Positions 1 to 6,075 are shown, numbered from the stretch's first letter. The stretch: 6,075 nt of DNA from an uncultured Eubacteriales bacterium (GCA_902783795.1 CACZSO010000093.1:1-6075); one strand, 5' to 3'. Notes: generated by a model not told the origin, from the sequence alone. A program made the numbers and translations.

Positions 1-518
1 AACGCATCGGTGAAGTCCATGTTTTCAATGGAAGTGCTGTTCACCATGATATTATAAGGCTCCAGTTTGGAAGCCAGTGAATCTTCGATCTGTTCGGCCA
101 GATCCGTACGCTCGGAAACCAATGCTTCCGCCGTAAATTTTGCGGTACAGACCTTCACGGATTCCTGCATGGCCGGCACCACTACCGTATTATAATAATC
201 ACTGCCTATGGTCCGGTAGATGGTCATGGCGTCCTTGCTGCTGATCTGATAGTTCAGAGTATAAACCATCATGACTTCCTGGATATCAGAACTGAAGCAG
301 CTTAAGTTCTCCGTAGCTCTCTGTATCCTGTTATCCATCTTGATCACGTTCTGCCACGGAGCTTTCACATGGATACCGGAATCCAATGTATAATCCGCTA
401 CTTTACCGAAAGTGGTGATCACACCCGTGTGGCCGGTGGGTACCTGCGTGAAGCAGCCGATCCCTATAATTAAGGCGATGACCAGCACCACCGGAATCCA
501 GATCAATTTCTTTTTCAT
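1..518 (-). CDS. SPFH/band 7 (prohibitin-like) membrane protein, C-terminus beyond window
   Basis: The visible part is 172 residues, read from the ATG at 518 and running off the left edge without a stop. It begins MKKK followed by one hydrophobic segment (about residues 5-24) and then a prohibitin/HflC-like band 7 domain. The features seen are VPTGHTGVITTFGKV (26-40), DSGIHVKAPW (46-55), and a later stretch with VVPAMQES (113-120) and AKFTAEALVSERTDL (126-140). This last part matches the family pattern 'PAI.e.vk...a.yTaeeL...R'. Family members are membrane-anchored scaffolds that oligomerise and organise membrane microdomains or associate with proteases; which role applies here cannot be told. 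The start is supported by a strong purine-rich site, AGGAGAGG, at 525-532. The gene follows the 57-aa gene after 41 bp and probably shares its promoter. Family assignment is confident; function is inferred. Confidence 0.9.
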   Translation of the reverse strand, partial: MKKKLIWIPVVLVIALIIGIGCFTQVPTGHTGVITTFGKVADYTLDSGIHVKAPWQNVIKMDNRIQRATENLSCFSSDIQEVMMVYTLNYQISSKDAMTIYRTIGSDYYNTVVVPAMQESVKVCTAKFTAEALVSERTDLAEQIEDSLASKLEPYNIMVNSTSIENMDFTDA

Positions 519-559
519 GCTTTTCCTCTCCTTTTCTTAAAGCACTGCGACACATATCG

Positions 560-733
560 TCATTCAGCTTCGAGGCTGTCTTCTATCTCATCTATGATGG
601 CACCCAGTTCAAAAAAGGCCATGTTCTGAGAACTATAGTCTTCCACAGGACCGGCCATCAACATCTGAACATCTTTCAGTCTGTTGAGCAGCTGTTCATC
701 TATGAGATACTTTTTCTTTTCTTTTTTCTTCAT
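560..733 (-). CDS. small charged hypothetical protein, 57 aa
   Basis: I do not recognise this protein. The open frame starts MKKKEKKKYL (seven lysines in the first eight residues), has a central amphipathic stretch LLNRLKDVQMLMAG (15-28), and ends in an acidic tail IIDEIEDSLEAE (46-57) before a TGA stop. There is no signal peptide or membrane segment. The evidence that it is real is positional. It has a clear ribosome site, AGAGG at 741-745, seven bases before the ATG. A good promoter lies about 30 bp upstream, and a membrane SPFH gene follows 41 bp downstream in the same direction. The lysine-rich start and acidic end could suit contact with membrane lipid or a partner protein, but that is speculation. 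A role linked to the SPFH protein is inferred only from the shared transcription unit. Confidence 0.7.
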   Translation of the reverse strand: MKKKEKKKYLIDEQLLNRLKDVQMLMAGPVEDYSSQNMAFFELGAIIDEIEDSLEAE

Positions 734-765
734 CTTAAGTCCTCTTCTTTCAGCTGATGGATCAT

Positions 766-794
766 ATCATAGCAGAAAGCCTGAAGCCTGTCCA
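766..794 (-). promoter_or_regulatory. sigma-A-type promoter for the 57-aa and SPFH genes
   Basis: On the minus strand there is a -35 box TGGACA (789-794, one mismatch to TTGACA), a 17-bp spacer and a -10 box TATGAT (766-771, one mismatch to TATAAT). Transcription would start near 759-760 and give a leader of about 26 bases that contains the AGAGG ribosome site of the 57-aa gene. A second TATGAT overlaps at 761-766 but would need a 22-bp spacer. The spacer and -35 region contain an exact 7-bp tandem repeat (AAGCCTG as read on the plus strand, 777-790). The promoter lies in the longest gap between genes in the window, which fits a new transcription unit. Confidence 0.6.
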
Positions 795-835
795 TGAGAA
801 AAAGAGCGAATTAAGCATGGATATTTTGCAGTACC

Positions 836-1102
836 CTAAGGCTTATCATTCCCTTTGACCTGTCTGATGCCATTGATGATGGCACTGACCGACAGGATCA
901 AGATGCCCAGCCAGACAGCACCGCTGGTCCAGGCCGTCAAAGGAAGCATCTTTTTCACTCCCTCTGTATCTGTATTGACCATGATCATTGTATTCTGAAG
1001 CGTGAGGATCGCCATTAAGGCATCTATAAAACTGATCATCCGCAGCAGCCGTACCAGACTATCCGGCGATGTTTTCCTCTTCCTCAGGTTGATGGAGGCC
1101 AT
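836..1102 (-). CDS. small membrane protein, 88 aa, two transmembrane segments
   Basis: This is a hypothetical membrane protein with a basic N-terminus (MASINLRKRK) and two hydrophobic segments, about residues 22-42 (ISFIDALMAILTLQ...) and 56-79 (AWTSGAVWLGILILSVSAII). They are joined by a short polar loop (NTDTEGVKK), and the tail is polar and positively charged. By the positive-inside rule both ends would face the cytoplasm. The pattern resembles, from memory, the C-terminal half of four-segment membrane proteins common in Clostridia, so it may be a shortened relative; I cannot confirm that. It starts 16 bp after the lipase-like gene, with only a modest ribosome site (GGGA at 1108-1111, five bases before ATG). 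The frame is closed by a TAG at 1130-1132, so no longer N-terminal part is encoded in this frame. It is probably co-transcribed with the lipase-like gene. Confidence 0.6.
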   Translation of the reverse strand: MASINLRKRKTSPDSLVRLLRMISFIDALMAILTLQNTMIMVNTDTEGVKKMLPLTAWTSGAVWLGILILSVSAIINGIRQVKGNDKP

Positions 1103-1118
1103 GAACTTCCCGTCGTTT

Positions 1119-2189
1119 TCAAAGTTTTTCTATCATCCTTAAAAGATCCAGGTAGAAGCCCCGGATATCATGCTTATGGATAAGTCCCCCCTGCAGCCAC
1201 ATATGATCCCCCTCCACTGTTGGAAAAACATTCCACAGCCCGGGTTCGATCCGCTCTTTATCCAGGGGTTTTGAGGGCGCGCCGCAGGGCACCATGGCAG
1301 AAAGGGTATTGACCAGCCCGTCATTCTCCCGCCAGCTTTCATCCACGGCCATACCGCCTGCCGTCTTCCCGGAGTAGGTGCCTATCTGGCGGCTGCGGGC
1401 AGCAAACAGCGGCTCTATGCCGCGCCGGGGTACATAGGTCCCGTCCGGCTGTCTGTCAGAAGCACTGCAGGGCACGGAGAAATAAAAGACCTCAGGAAGT
1501 GTCCTGATCCGGGCATTTATCTCTGCCGCCCGGTCCAGATGCATATCATAGTTGGCATTATCCCTCTCATCCCGGCCATCTGCTTTTTCCCGGGTCCCTC
1601 TGGCCATCATCCGGGCCAGGATCCGGCTCCACCAAGGTACCTTCACGCTTTCCATGTCAAATTCCGGATCCTGAAACATATCATACGCTGTGGTCCCGTT
1701 CATGGGAGATGCCAATGTTACGATGCTGTGGATGTGTTTTTCCATACCGCCCTCAAAAAGCGGAGAAAGGGGCTGCTGATCTGTCTGCCGCTCCTCCTCA
1801 TCTCCGTGAGCCATAAGCTCGGAAAACATCCGCACCGCCGCCCCGCCAAAAGAATGCCCCAACAGCACCACCCGGGTGTCCTCATTCCAGGAAGGGACCA
1901 GGCTGCAGCCGGAAAAATCCCGGCCAAACCGTTCATGCCGGTATTTTCTGCTGTGAGCCTCTCCATAGTCCGTCCGTGTGCCTGTCAGCTGGGCGTAAAG
2001 CTCACAGGCGCGGTCCCAGGCACTGCCGGTAGGAGCTACAGAAGCTGCCTGGCAGTCAAATCCCCGGGCGCGAAGATCAGTCATCAGATCCCCGCCCCGC
2101 ATGCCCCAGTAGGGCATCTTCTGATAGACTGCATCATAGCTGCCCCAGCCAGACAGGCCGTGAACAAAGATATATTGTAAATGACTCAT
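1119..2189 (-). CDS. family I.5-like lipase (alpha/beta hydrolase), no signal peptide
   Basis: This is a predicted lipase or esterase related to the secreted zinc-containing lipases of Geobacillus and Staphylococcus, 356 aa from the ATG at 2189. It has the oxyanion-side motif FVHGLSGWG (8-16), YWGMRGG (27-33), and the nucleophile elbow GHSFGG with Ser113. The likely acid is Asp290 in REND-GLVNT and the likely base His329 in GDHM. The family zinc ligands also appear present: Asp59 in WDRACE, His79 and His85 in EAHSRKYRHERFGR, and Asp215 in NYDM. The calcium-site residues after the catalytic His do not appear conserved. The family is normally exported, but this protein starts directly at the first beta strand with no signal peptide, and it lacks roughly 20-30 residues in the lid region. 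An in-frame ATG at 2240 would add 17 polar residues but has no ribosome site. The substrate is unknown; it could act on intracellular lipid or another ester. Confidence 0.85.
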   Translation of the reverse strand: MSHLQYIFVHGLSGWGSYDAVYQKMPYWGMRGGDLMTDLRARGFDCQAASVAPTGSAWDRACELYAQLTGTRTDYGEAHSRKYRHERFGRDFSGCSLVPSWNEDTRVVLLGHSFGGAAVRMFSELMAHGDEEERQTDQQPLSPLFEGGMEKHIHSIVTLASPMNGTTAYDMFQDPEFDMESVKVPWWSRILARMMARGTREKADGRDERDNANYDMHLDRAAEINARIRTLPEVFYFSVPCSASDRQPDGTYVPRRGIEPLFAARSRQIGTYSGKTAGGMAVDESWRENDGLVNTLSAMVPCGAPSKPLDKERIEPGLWNVFPTVEGDHMWLQGGLIHKHDIRGFYLDLLRMIEKL

Positions 2190-2197
2190 GTATACTG

Positions 2198-2201
2198 CTC
2201 C
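2198..2201 (-). promoter_or_regulatory. ribosome binding site deciding the lipase start
   Basis: GGAG lies eight bases before the ATG at 2189 on the minus strand. The alternative in-frame ATG at 2240 is preceded by the A/T-rich ATATAAAAATAC, with no Shine-Dalgarno-like sequence. Homology to family I.5 lipases also begins just after 2189 (YIFVHG). Both points favour the shorter protein. Confidence 0.65.
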
Positions 2202-2252
2202 GTCTTCTGTGTTGCCGGGAGTTCCCTTCTGCTGCTGCATGTATTTTTATAT

Positions 2253-2618
2253 TCAGGCAGGCTGCCAGGAATAACCCTCCTCCGGACTGAGACTCTCGAA
2301 AACCATCCATAACTGGTCCCTCAGCCTCCAGTACAGGTCCTCATTTTTCTCACTGACAGCCCCTTCCTGCCCGTGGACAGCATAAAGATAACTGCACGTC
2401 CCGTCTTCGCGGCTCAAGGTGCCCAGAAGCTCCGTATACTCATCCGGTTTTGATTTCTTCCGTTTCAGACACTTCAGACTCACCAGAAGCCCGCTGCAGC
2501 CGGGCTCCTCTTCCCAAAGCAGGATCAGATCGATCCGGGAACTCTTTTTTTTGGCTCCCACCAATTCTTTCCAACGTTCCGGGATCTCAAAAGAATATCG
2601 TCCTTCTGTGATCTTCAT
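2253..2618 (-). CDS. hypothetical protein, 121 aa
   Basis: I cannot name this family with confidence. The protein is soluble-looking, with no signal peptide, lipobox or membrane segment. It opens with YSFEIPERWKELV (8-20), continues with a beta-rich stretch LILLWEEEPGCSGLLVSLKCL (31-51), a basic patch KRKKSKP, and a second half containing SYLYAVHGQEG (76-86) and RDQLWMVFESLSP (100-112). This order (a 'sFeiPe.Wk' opening, a strand giving 'll.s', then a short 'Y......D' close) recalls domains I remember from clostridial lipoproteins, here without the lipoprotein leader; that is an inference. The ribosome site is AGAGG at 2630-2634, eleven bases before the ATG, a little far. It lies 63 bp after the Nudix-GNAT gene and 63 bp before the preferred lipase start, so it is probably in the same operon. 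Confidence 0.65.
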   Translation of the reverse strand: MKITEGRYSFEIPERWKELVGAKKKSSRIDLILLWEEEPGCSGLLVSLKCLKRKKSKPDEYTELLGTLSREDGTCSYLYAVHGQEGAVSEKNEDLYWRLRDQLWMVFESLSPEEGYSWQPA

Positions 2619-2681
2619 GATGACTTAGTCCTCTCATACTTTTCCTTCAGCCGGCTCAAACCGAACAGCCTGGTGGTCTAT

Positions 2682-3590
2682 TTATTCCGGCCTGCCCTGC
2701 TGCTCTTCCGGGATCCTGAATCTCTCCAGCCGGTAAAGATGGTCTTCCCCTATCTCACGGATCCCGTTTTTAAAGGCATAGCCAAGTCTCAGGTAAAAAG
2801 GCAGGCCGGTGATGGACGCTGCGATCTCGATTTTTTTCGAGCGCAGGGCAAATTCATCCTGCTCCAATGTTTCCACGATAGCCCGGCCTATGCCTTTCCC
2901 CTGATGCTCCGGATGGACAAAGATGGTGAACAGACCGCTTTCCTCCGGCTTATCCGCACAGGAGCCGATGGAGCCGCAGCCGATGATCCCTTCCTCATTT
3001 TCCGCTACGTAGAAGTGGGTCCGGGATGCCCTTTCCCTGACATATTCCGGCGATTCTCTTTTTACCAGTTCAGCTATCTCTTCCGCCGGATAGTCTCTGG
3101 AATTTGACACTTGAAGCGTTTTCCGGATCATGTCCGAAACTGCCTCAGCATCCGTTTCTTTAAATCTTCTGATCTTCATAAAGGGTTCCGTCCCCGGGGC
3201 GGCAAAGACCCGCTGCCTGATCAGATCCAAGATCGTCAGATCTGCCGGCAGCCACGGAACGCTCTCCAGCTCATTTTTCTCCAGCCATCTGGCCGCTTCA
3301 TGTTCTTTCAGTACAAGACTTCCTTCCGTCACGTGGGCCAGATAGCATTCCATGCTCAGGTGGAACTCAGGATAATCATACTCTACGACCGTCAGTTTTT
3401 CTCCAACGGCGATCTCCGTATCCAGTTCTTCCAGGATCTCCCGGCGAAGTGCTTCTTCAGGCGTTTCTCCGGCTTCGATCTTCCCGCCGGGAAACTCCCA
3501 GTAATCTTTCCAGTCACCATAACCACGCTGCGTGGCAAAGATCCGGTCCCTGTCGGCAATGACAGCTGCAACTACGTGAATCGTCTTCAT
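2682..3590 (-). CDS. Nudix hydrolase (MutT-like) fused to GNAT acetyltransferase
   Basis: This is a two-domain protein of 302 aa. Residues 1-130 form a MutT-like Nudix domain, with AAVIADRDRIFATQRG at the start and the Nudix box running from Gly36 to Thr58. Gly36, Glu42, Arg50, Glu51, Glu54 and Glu55 are all in place; the usual glycine near the end of the box is Asp57. This arrangement suits Mg-dependent hydrolysis of an oxidised nucleotide such as 8-oxo-dGTP. Residues 138-290 form a GNAT domain (MKIRRFKETD at its start), with the acetyl-CoA loop QGKGIG at 230-235 preceded by FTIFVHP and followed by FYLRLGYAF (265-273). The acetyl acceptor is unknown. The join around 130-138 has no stop and no frameshift. 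The start at 3590 is preceded by GGGAAGG (3593-3599). The gene lies 24 bp after the metallo-hydrolase gene, consistent with co-transcription. Confidence 0.88.
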   Translation of the reverse strand: MKTIHVVAAVIADRDRIFATQRGYGDWKDYWEFPGGKIEAGETPEEALRREILEELDTEIAVGEKLTVVEYDYPEFHLSMECYLAHVTEGSLVLKEHEAARWLEKNELESVPWLPADLTILDLIRQRVFAAPGTEPFMKIRRFKETDAEAVSDMIRKTLQVSNSRDYPAEEIAELVKRESPEYVRERASRTHFYVAENEEGIIGCGSIGSCADKPEESGLFTIFVHPEHQGKGIGRAIVETLEQDEFALRSKKIEIAASITGLPFYLRLGYAFKNGIREIGEDHLYRLERFRIPEEQQGRPE

Positions 3591-3614
3591 AGCCTTCCCA
3601 TGATGTGTTCTCTT

Positions 3615-4439
3615 TCACCCGATCTCTGGCGCCTGCAGAACTTCTTCCCTGACGGCAAAAATGCTGGCGCCGCCATAACGTACGCGGCAATATTTTTCGT
3701 GACCCGGCATGTTATCTATATACTTATGATTCAGGTCGTCCTCGATCTCCGCATTTCCCGCTAAGACAGAATCCACCAGTCCCATATAGTCCAGGAAATA
3801 CTCCTTCGCTATAGGCGCTCCGTTGTGGTTCGGAAGGACCAGGGTGTGCTCGTCGCAGAGGGCGTACAGGCGCTCCGCATTCTCTTTCATGTTATGCAGA
3901 CGTTCCGCCAGCGTCCCCGGCTCTCCCATGAACATCAATGTCTGGCCGGACTCGAATTCATCTCCGGAAAAGAGCAGGTTATTCGTCACATCGTGGAAGA
4001 ACAGGGAACTGCTGCAGTGAGCGACTTCCGCCCTTAACGTCCGGATGATCCGGCCGCCCAGGTCAAACTCATAACCGTCGCCGATCACCACTTTTTCGTA
4101 ATCCGGATAAGGGAATTTCTTATCATTTTCCTGATAATCCGGCGATGCGTCCTTCTCCCAGTGATCTGCCAGATAGACTTTTTCCCACTCTGCATTACCG
4201 CCGTAATGATCTACATGGAAGTGGGTATTGACCACGATGACCGGTTTATCTGTCAGTTTTTCCACATACGCTCTCAGATCACCCTGGCCGTAGCCGGTGT
4301 CGATCAGCATGGCTTTCTCATCACCTTCCAGCAGGTAAATGAACTGTGAGCCTCCCATGAAATTCAGGGCCCAAGTGTTTTTTGTGAGCATCCAGCCGGA
4401 ATAATAGCCGAAATTCACGTTTTTGTTGGCTTTAGTCAT
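3615..4439 (-). CDS. metallo-beta-lactamase-fold hydrolase, 274 aa
   Basis: This is a cytoplasmic metallo-beta-lactamase superfamily hydrolase with a probable two-metal site. The signature THFHVDHYGG gives His73, His75, Asp77 and His78. The further ligands are His141 (in VAHCSSS), Asp160 (in FSGDEFES) and His205 (in LPNHNG). The N-terminal strand pair with MLIDTGYGQGD (44-54) is typical of the fold. There is no signal peptide, so a role as a secreted beta-lactamase is unlikely. Superfamily members of this size act on thioesters, lactones, phosphodiesters and other substrates, and the sequence does not say which. The start is well supported: a full AGGAGG at 4448-4453, eight bases before the ATG. 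That site begins four bases after the ligA stop codon, so the two genes are almost certainly on one transcript. About 70 C-terminal residues after the last ligand are unassigned. Confidence 0.88.
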   Translation of the reverse strand: MTKANKNVNFGYYSGWMLTKNTWALNFMGGSQFIYLLEGDEKAMLIDTGYGQGDLRAYVEKLTDKPVIVVNTHFHVDHYGGNAEWEKVYLADHWEKDASPDYQENDKKFPYPDYEKVVIGDGYEFDLGGRIIRTLRAEVAHCSSSLFFHDVTNNLLFSGDEFESGQTLMFMGEPGTLAERLHNMKENAERLYALCDEHTLVLPNHNGAPIAKEYFLDYMGLVDSVLAGNAEIEDDLNHKYIDNMPGHEKYCRVRYGGASIFAVREEVLQAPEIG

Positions 4440-4457
4440 AACTATATCCTCCTGTGA

Positions 4458-6075
4458 TTATTCTCCCGCCATCTTCATGAAGTCTTCTTCTGAAAGAATG
4501 GGGATGTTCAGTTCCTTTGCTTTTTTATTTTTCCCGGATGACGATGTTACATCGTTATTGATCAGGTAGTCCGTTTTAGATGAGACAGCGGAAGCCACCT
4601 TTCCTCCCCGGGCTTCTATGAACGCCTTGATGGCATCCCGGTTCGGGAAGAGATGGACCGCCCCGGTGACCACAAAGGTCTTACCGGAAAGGGAATCCCC
4701 TGCCTTCTCCTCTTCTTTTTCCAGGATGATCTCTGTCAGCAGGTCGTCAAGCTCCGCCATCTTCTTTTCATCCCTGAAGAAAGCGGCTATATCTCCGGCC
4801 ATGACTTCACCTATGCCATCTATGGTGGTCAGTTCCTCTACTTCAGCCCGCTTAAGTGCCTCCAGGTCTCCGTTGAAGTGAGAAGCCAGAAGCTTTCCTC
4901 CGGCCACACCGATCCCCGGGATCCCCAGCCCGTATAAAAGCCGGGACAAGGTGGTATGCCGGGAAGCCTCGATGGTCTTCTGAATATTGTCGTAAGATTT
5001 CTGACCGAACCCCTCCATCTGGACGATGTCTGCTTCATGACGGGAAAGCCGGAATAGATCCGCGAAAGATCTGATAAAGCCCCGGTCGATGAACTTTTCC
5101 AGGGTCATCTCCGAGAGACCGTCCATCTTCATGGCGTTCCGGCTGGCAAACAGCTCAAAGGCTTTTACCTGTTTGGCCGGACAGTCCGGATTTGTACAAT
5201 AGAGGGTCTGGACGCCGGCTTCATCCCGTATGACTGTTTTCCCTCCGCAGACCGGGCACACTTCCGGAACCTGGAAATTATCGCTATTAGTGAGGTTTTC
5301 CGCGATCTGGGGGATGATCATATTGGCTTTATAAACTTTGATGGTATCTCCGATCCCCAGCTTCAGCTCCCGGGCTACGGAAACATTGTGCACGGAGGCG
5401 CGGCTCACCGTGGTGCCCTCCAGCTCCACGGGGTCGAAGATCGCCACCGGATTGATCAATCCTGTGCGGGACGCGGACCATTCGATCTCTCTTAAGGTGG
5501 TCTCTGCCATCTCATCCTGCCATTTAAAGGCGATGGCGTTTCTGGGGAATTTAGCCGTACGCCCCAGAGATGCGCCGTAAGCCAGGTCATCCATGACCAG
5601 CACCAGGCCGTCTGACGGTATTTCATAGGTTTTGACGGCTTCCTCATAGGCAGCCACCGCCTCATGAACCGTATCTGCCGTCACCAGCTTTCGCTGCACG
5701 GTCTCAAAGCCTAACGTATCCAGGAAGTTCAGCTGTTCATTCATGGAATTGTTAAAATCCACGCCTTCCGCCTCGATCAAAGCAAAGGCGATCAGATTGA
5801 CACAGCGTTTCGCGGTCACAGAAGAGTCCAGCTGCCGGACCGAGCCGGAGCAGAGATTCCGGGGATTTTTATACTTGGCATCCTCTTCGATCTCCGCATT
5901 CATCCGCTCGAAATCAGGATATTTGATGACAGCTTCTCCCCTCAGCACCAGATGGCCGGCATAGGGGATCCTGAGCGGCAGATTCACAAAAGTCCGCGCA
6001 TTCTGGGTCACCACTTCACCGATCTCCCCGTTTCCACGGGTGACTGCCTTCGTCAATGTTCCCTGGTCATAGGTG
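4458..6075 (-). CDS. ligA: NAD-dependent DNA ligase, N-terminus beyond window
   Basis: LigA seals nicks in DNA during replication and repair, using NAD+. The visible 538 residues lack the Ia domain and the KxDG active-site lysine, which lie past the right edge. The frame is open to the edge; the leucine codon TTG at 6056 is internal, not a start. Numbering from that leucine, the parts in order are: rest of the adenylation domain with LRGE (Glu41), NPRN (64-67), SDGLVL (148-153) and AFKW (Lys178); OB fold with TGLINPVAIFDPVELEGTTVSR (start at 198); a zinc finger with Cys267, Cys270, Cys287 and Cys292; helix-hairpin-helix repeats around 344-427 (EGFGQKS, GIPGIGVAG, IDGIGEVMAG); and a BRCT domain from about 456 to the end (GKTFVVTGAV...). 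The lysine normally found in the DGVVIKV motif is valine here (Val154). The gene ends in TAA and leads a probable operon with the downstream hydrolase. Confidence 0.95.
   Translation of the reverse strand, partial: TYDQGTLTKAVTRGNGEIGEVVTQNARTFVNLPLRIPYAGHLVLRGEAVIKYPDFERMNAEIEEDAKYKNPRNLCSGSVRQLDSSVTAKRCVNLIAFALIEAEGVDFNNSMNEQLNFLDTLGFETVQRKLVTADTVHEAVAAYEEAVKTYEIPSDGLVLVMDDLAYGASLGRTAKFPRNAIAFKWQDEMAETTLREIEWSASRTGLINPVAIFDPVELEGTTVSRASVHNVSVARELKLGIGDTIKVYKANMIIPQIAENLTNSDNFQVPEVCPVCGGKTVIRDEAGVQTLYCTNPDCPAKQVKAFELFASRNAMKMDGLSEMTLEKFIDRGFIRSFADLFRLSRHEADIVQMEGFGQKSYDNIQKTIEASRHTTLSRLLYGLGIPGIGVAGGKLLASHFNGDLEALKRAEVEELTTIDGIGEVMAGDIAAFFRDEKKMAELDDLLTEIILEKEEEKAGDSLSGKTFVVTGAVHLFPNRDAIKAFIEARGGKVASAVSSKTDYLINNDVTSSSGKNKKAKELNIPILSEEDFMKMAGE

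Noticed and set aside
449..518. Possible lipobox (GIGC, Cys22) in the SPFH protein
   Set aside because: The residues before the cysteine do not fit the lipobox pattern, and a plain N-terminal membrane anchor is normal for the family.
752..780. Imperfect hairpin (CTTTC.GCT with AGC.GAAAG) after the 88-aa gene
   Set aside because: It has a mismatch, a 15-base loop and no T-run after it, and it overlaps the -10 box. It is not a convincing terminator.
730..795. A 21-codon minus-strand frame (MDRLQAFCYD...) ending with an ATGA overlap onto the 57-aa gene
   Set aside because: The overlap suggested coupling, but no ribosome site precedes it and the promoter lies inside it, so its start would be upstream of the predicted transcript start.
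1539..2180. Long plus-strand open frame (213 codons) opposite the lipase-like gene
   Set aside because: It lies entirely against a gene with clear catalytic motifs, and its translation shows no recognisable domain. It is a shadow of G/C-rich codons on the other strand.
2241..2273. TATAAA (2246-2251) before the lipase gene as a -10 box
   Set aside because: The sequence 17 bp upstream (TTATTC) is a poor -35 box. The A/T-rich stretch alone does not support a promoter.
3192..3199. CCCCGGGG palindrome in the Nudix-GNAT linker
   Set aside because: It is eight bases long, within a coding frame, and has no partner site. This is expected by chance in a G/C-rich linker.
3111..3764. Plus-strand open frame (217 codons) across the Nudix-GNAT and hydrolase genes
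   Set aside because: It spans two well-supported minus-strand genes, and its translation looks random.

Overview
The window looks like a piece of a Clostridia (Lachnospiraceae-type) chromosome. This rests on the overall protein character, on strong purine-rich ribosome binding sites before several genes, and on a DNA ligase whose active-site wording (GNG, NLCSG, SDGLVL, TGLINP) I associate from memory with clostridial LigA. Taxonomy is inferred from the proteins only. All eight genes lie on the minus strand, so transcription runs from high to low coordinates.

In transcription order: (1) ligA, NAD-dependent DNA ligase, with its N-terminus beyond the right edge (4458-6075); (2) a metallo-beta-lactamase-fold hydrolase (3615-4439) whose AGGAGG ribosome site starts 4 bases after the ligA stop codon; (3) a Nudix hydrolase fused to a GNAT acetyltransferase (2682-3590); (4) a 121-aa hypothetical protein (2253-2618); (5) a cytoplasmic-looking homologue of the Staphylococcus/Geobacillus (family I.5) lipases, for which I prefer a start at 2189 (1119-2189); (6) an 88-aa protein with two membrane segments (836-1102); (7) a 57-aa charged protein (560-733); (8) an SPFH/band 7 membrane protein cut by the left edge (1-518).

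Genes 1-6 are separated by only 16-63 bp with no visible terminator, so they could be one read-through operon. A good sigma-A-type promoter (TGGACA, 17 bp, TATGAT) sits in the 102-bp gap after gene 6. It probably starts a separate unit holding the 57-aa gene and the SPFH gene. No gap exceeds 102 bp, and I see no RNA gene, insertion sequence, CRISPR array, attachment site or rho-independent terminator.

Functionally, ligA and the Nudix protein suggest a DNA-maintenance and nucleotide-sanitation theme at the upstream end. The remaining genes are a loose set of hydrolases and envelope proteins with no obvious shared pathway. I do not see a convincing undescribed multi-gene system. The points most worth a second look are the ligase active-site substitution, the Nudix-GNAT fusion, the lipase homologue without a signal peptide, and the small promoter-proximal gene before the SPFH gene.
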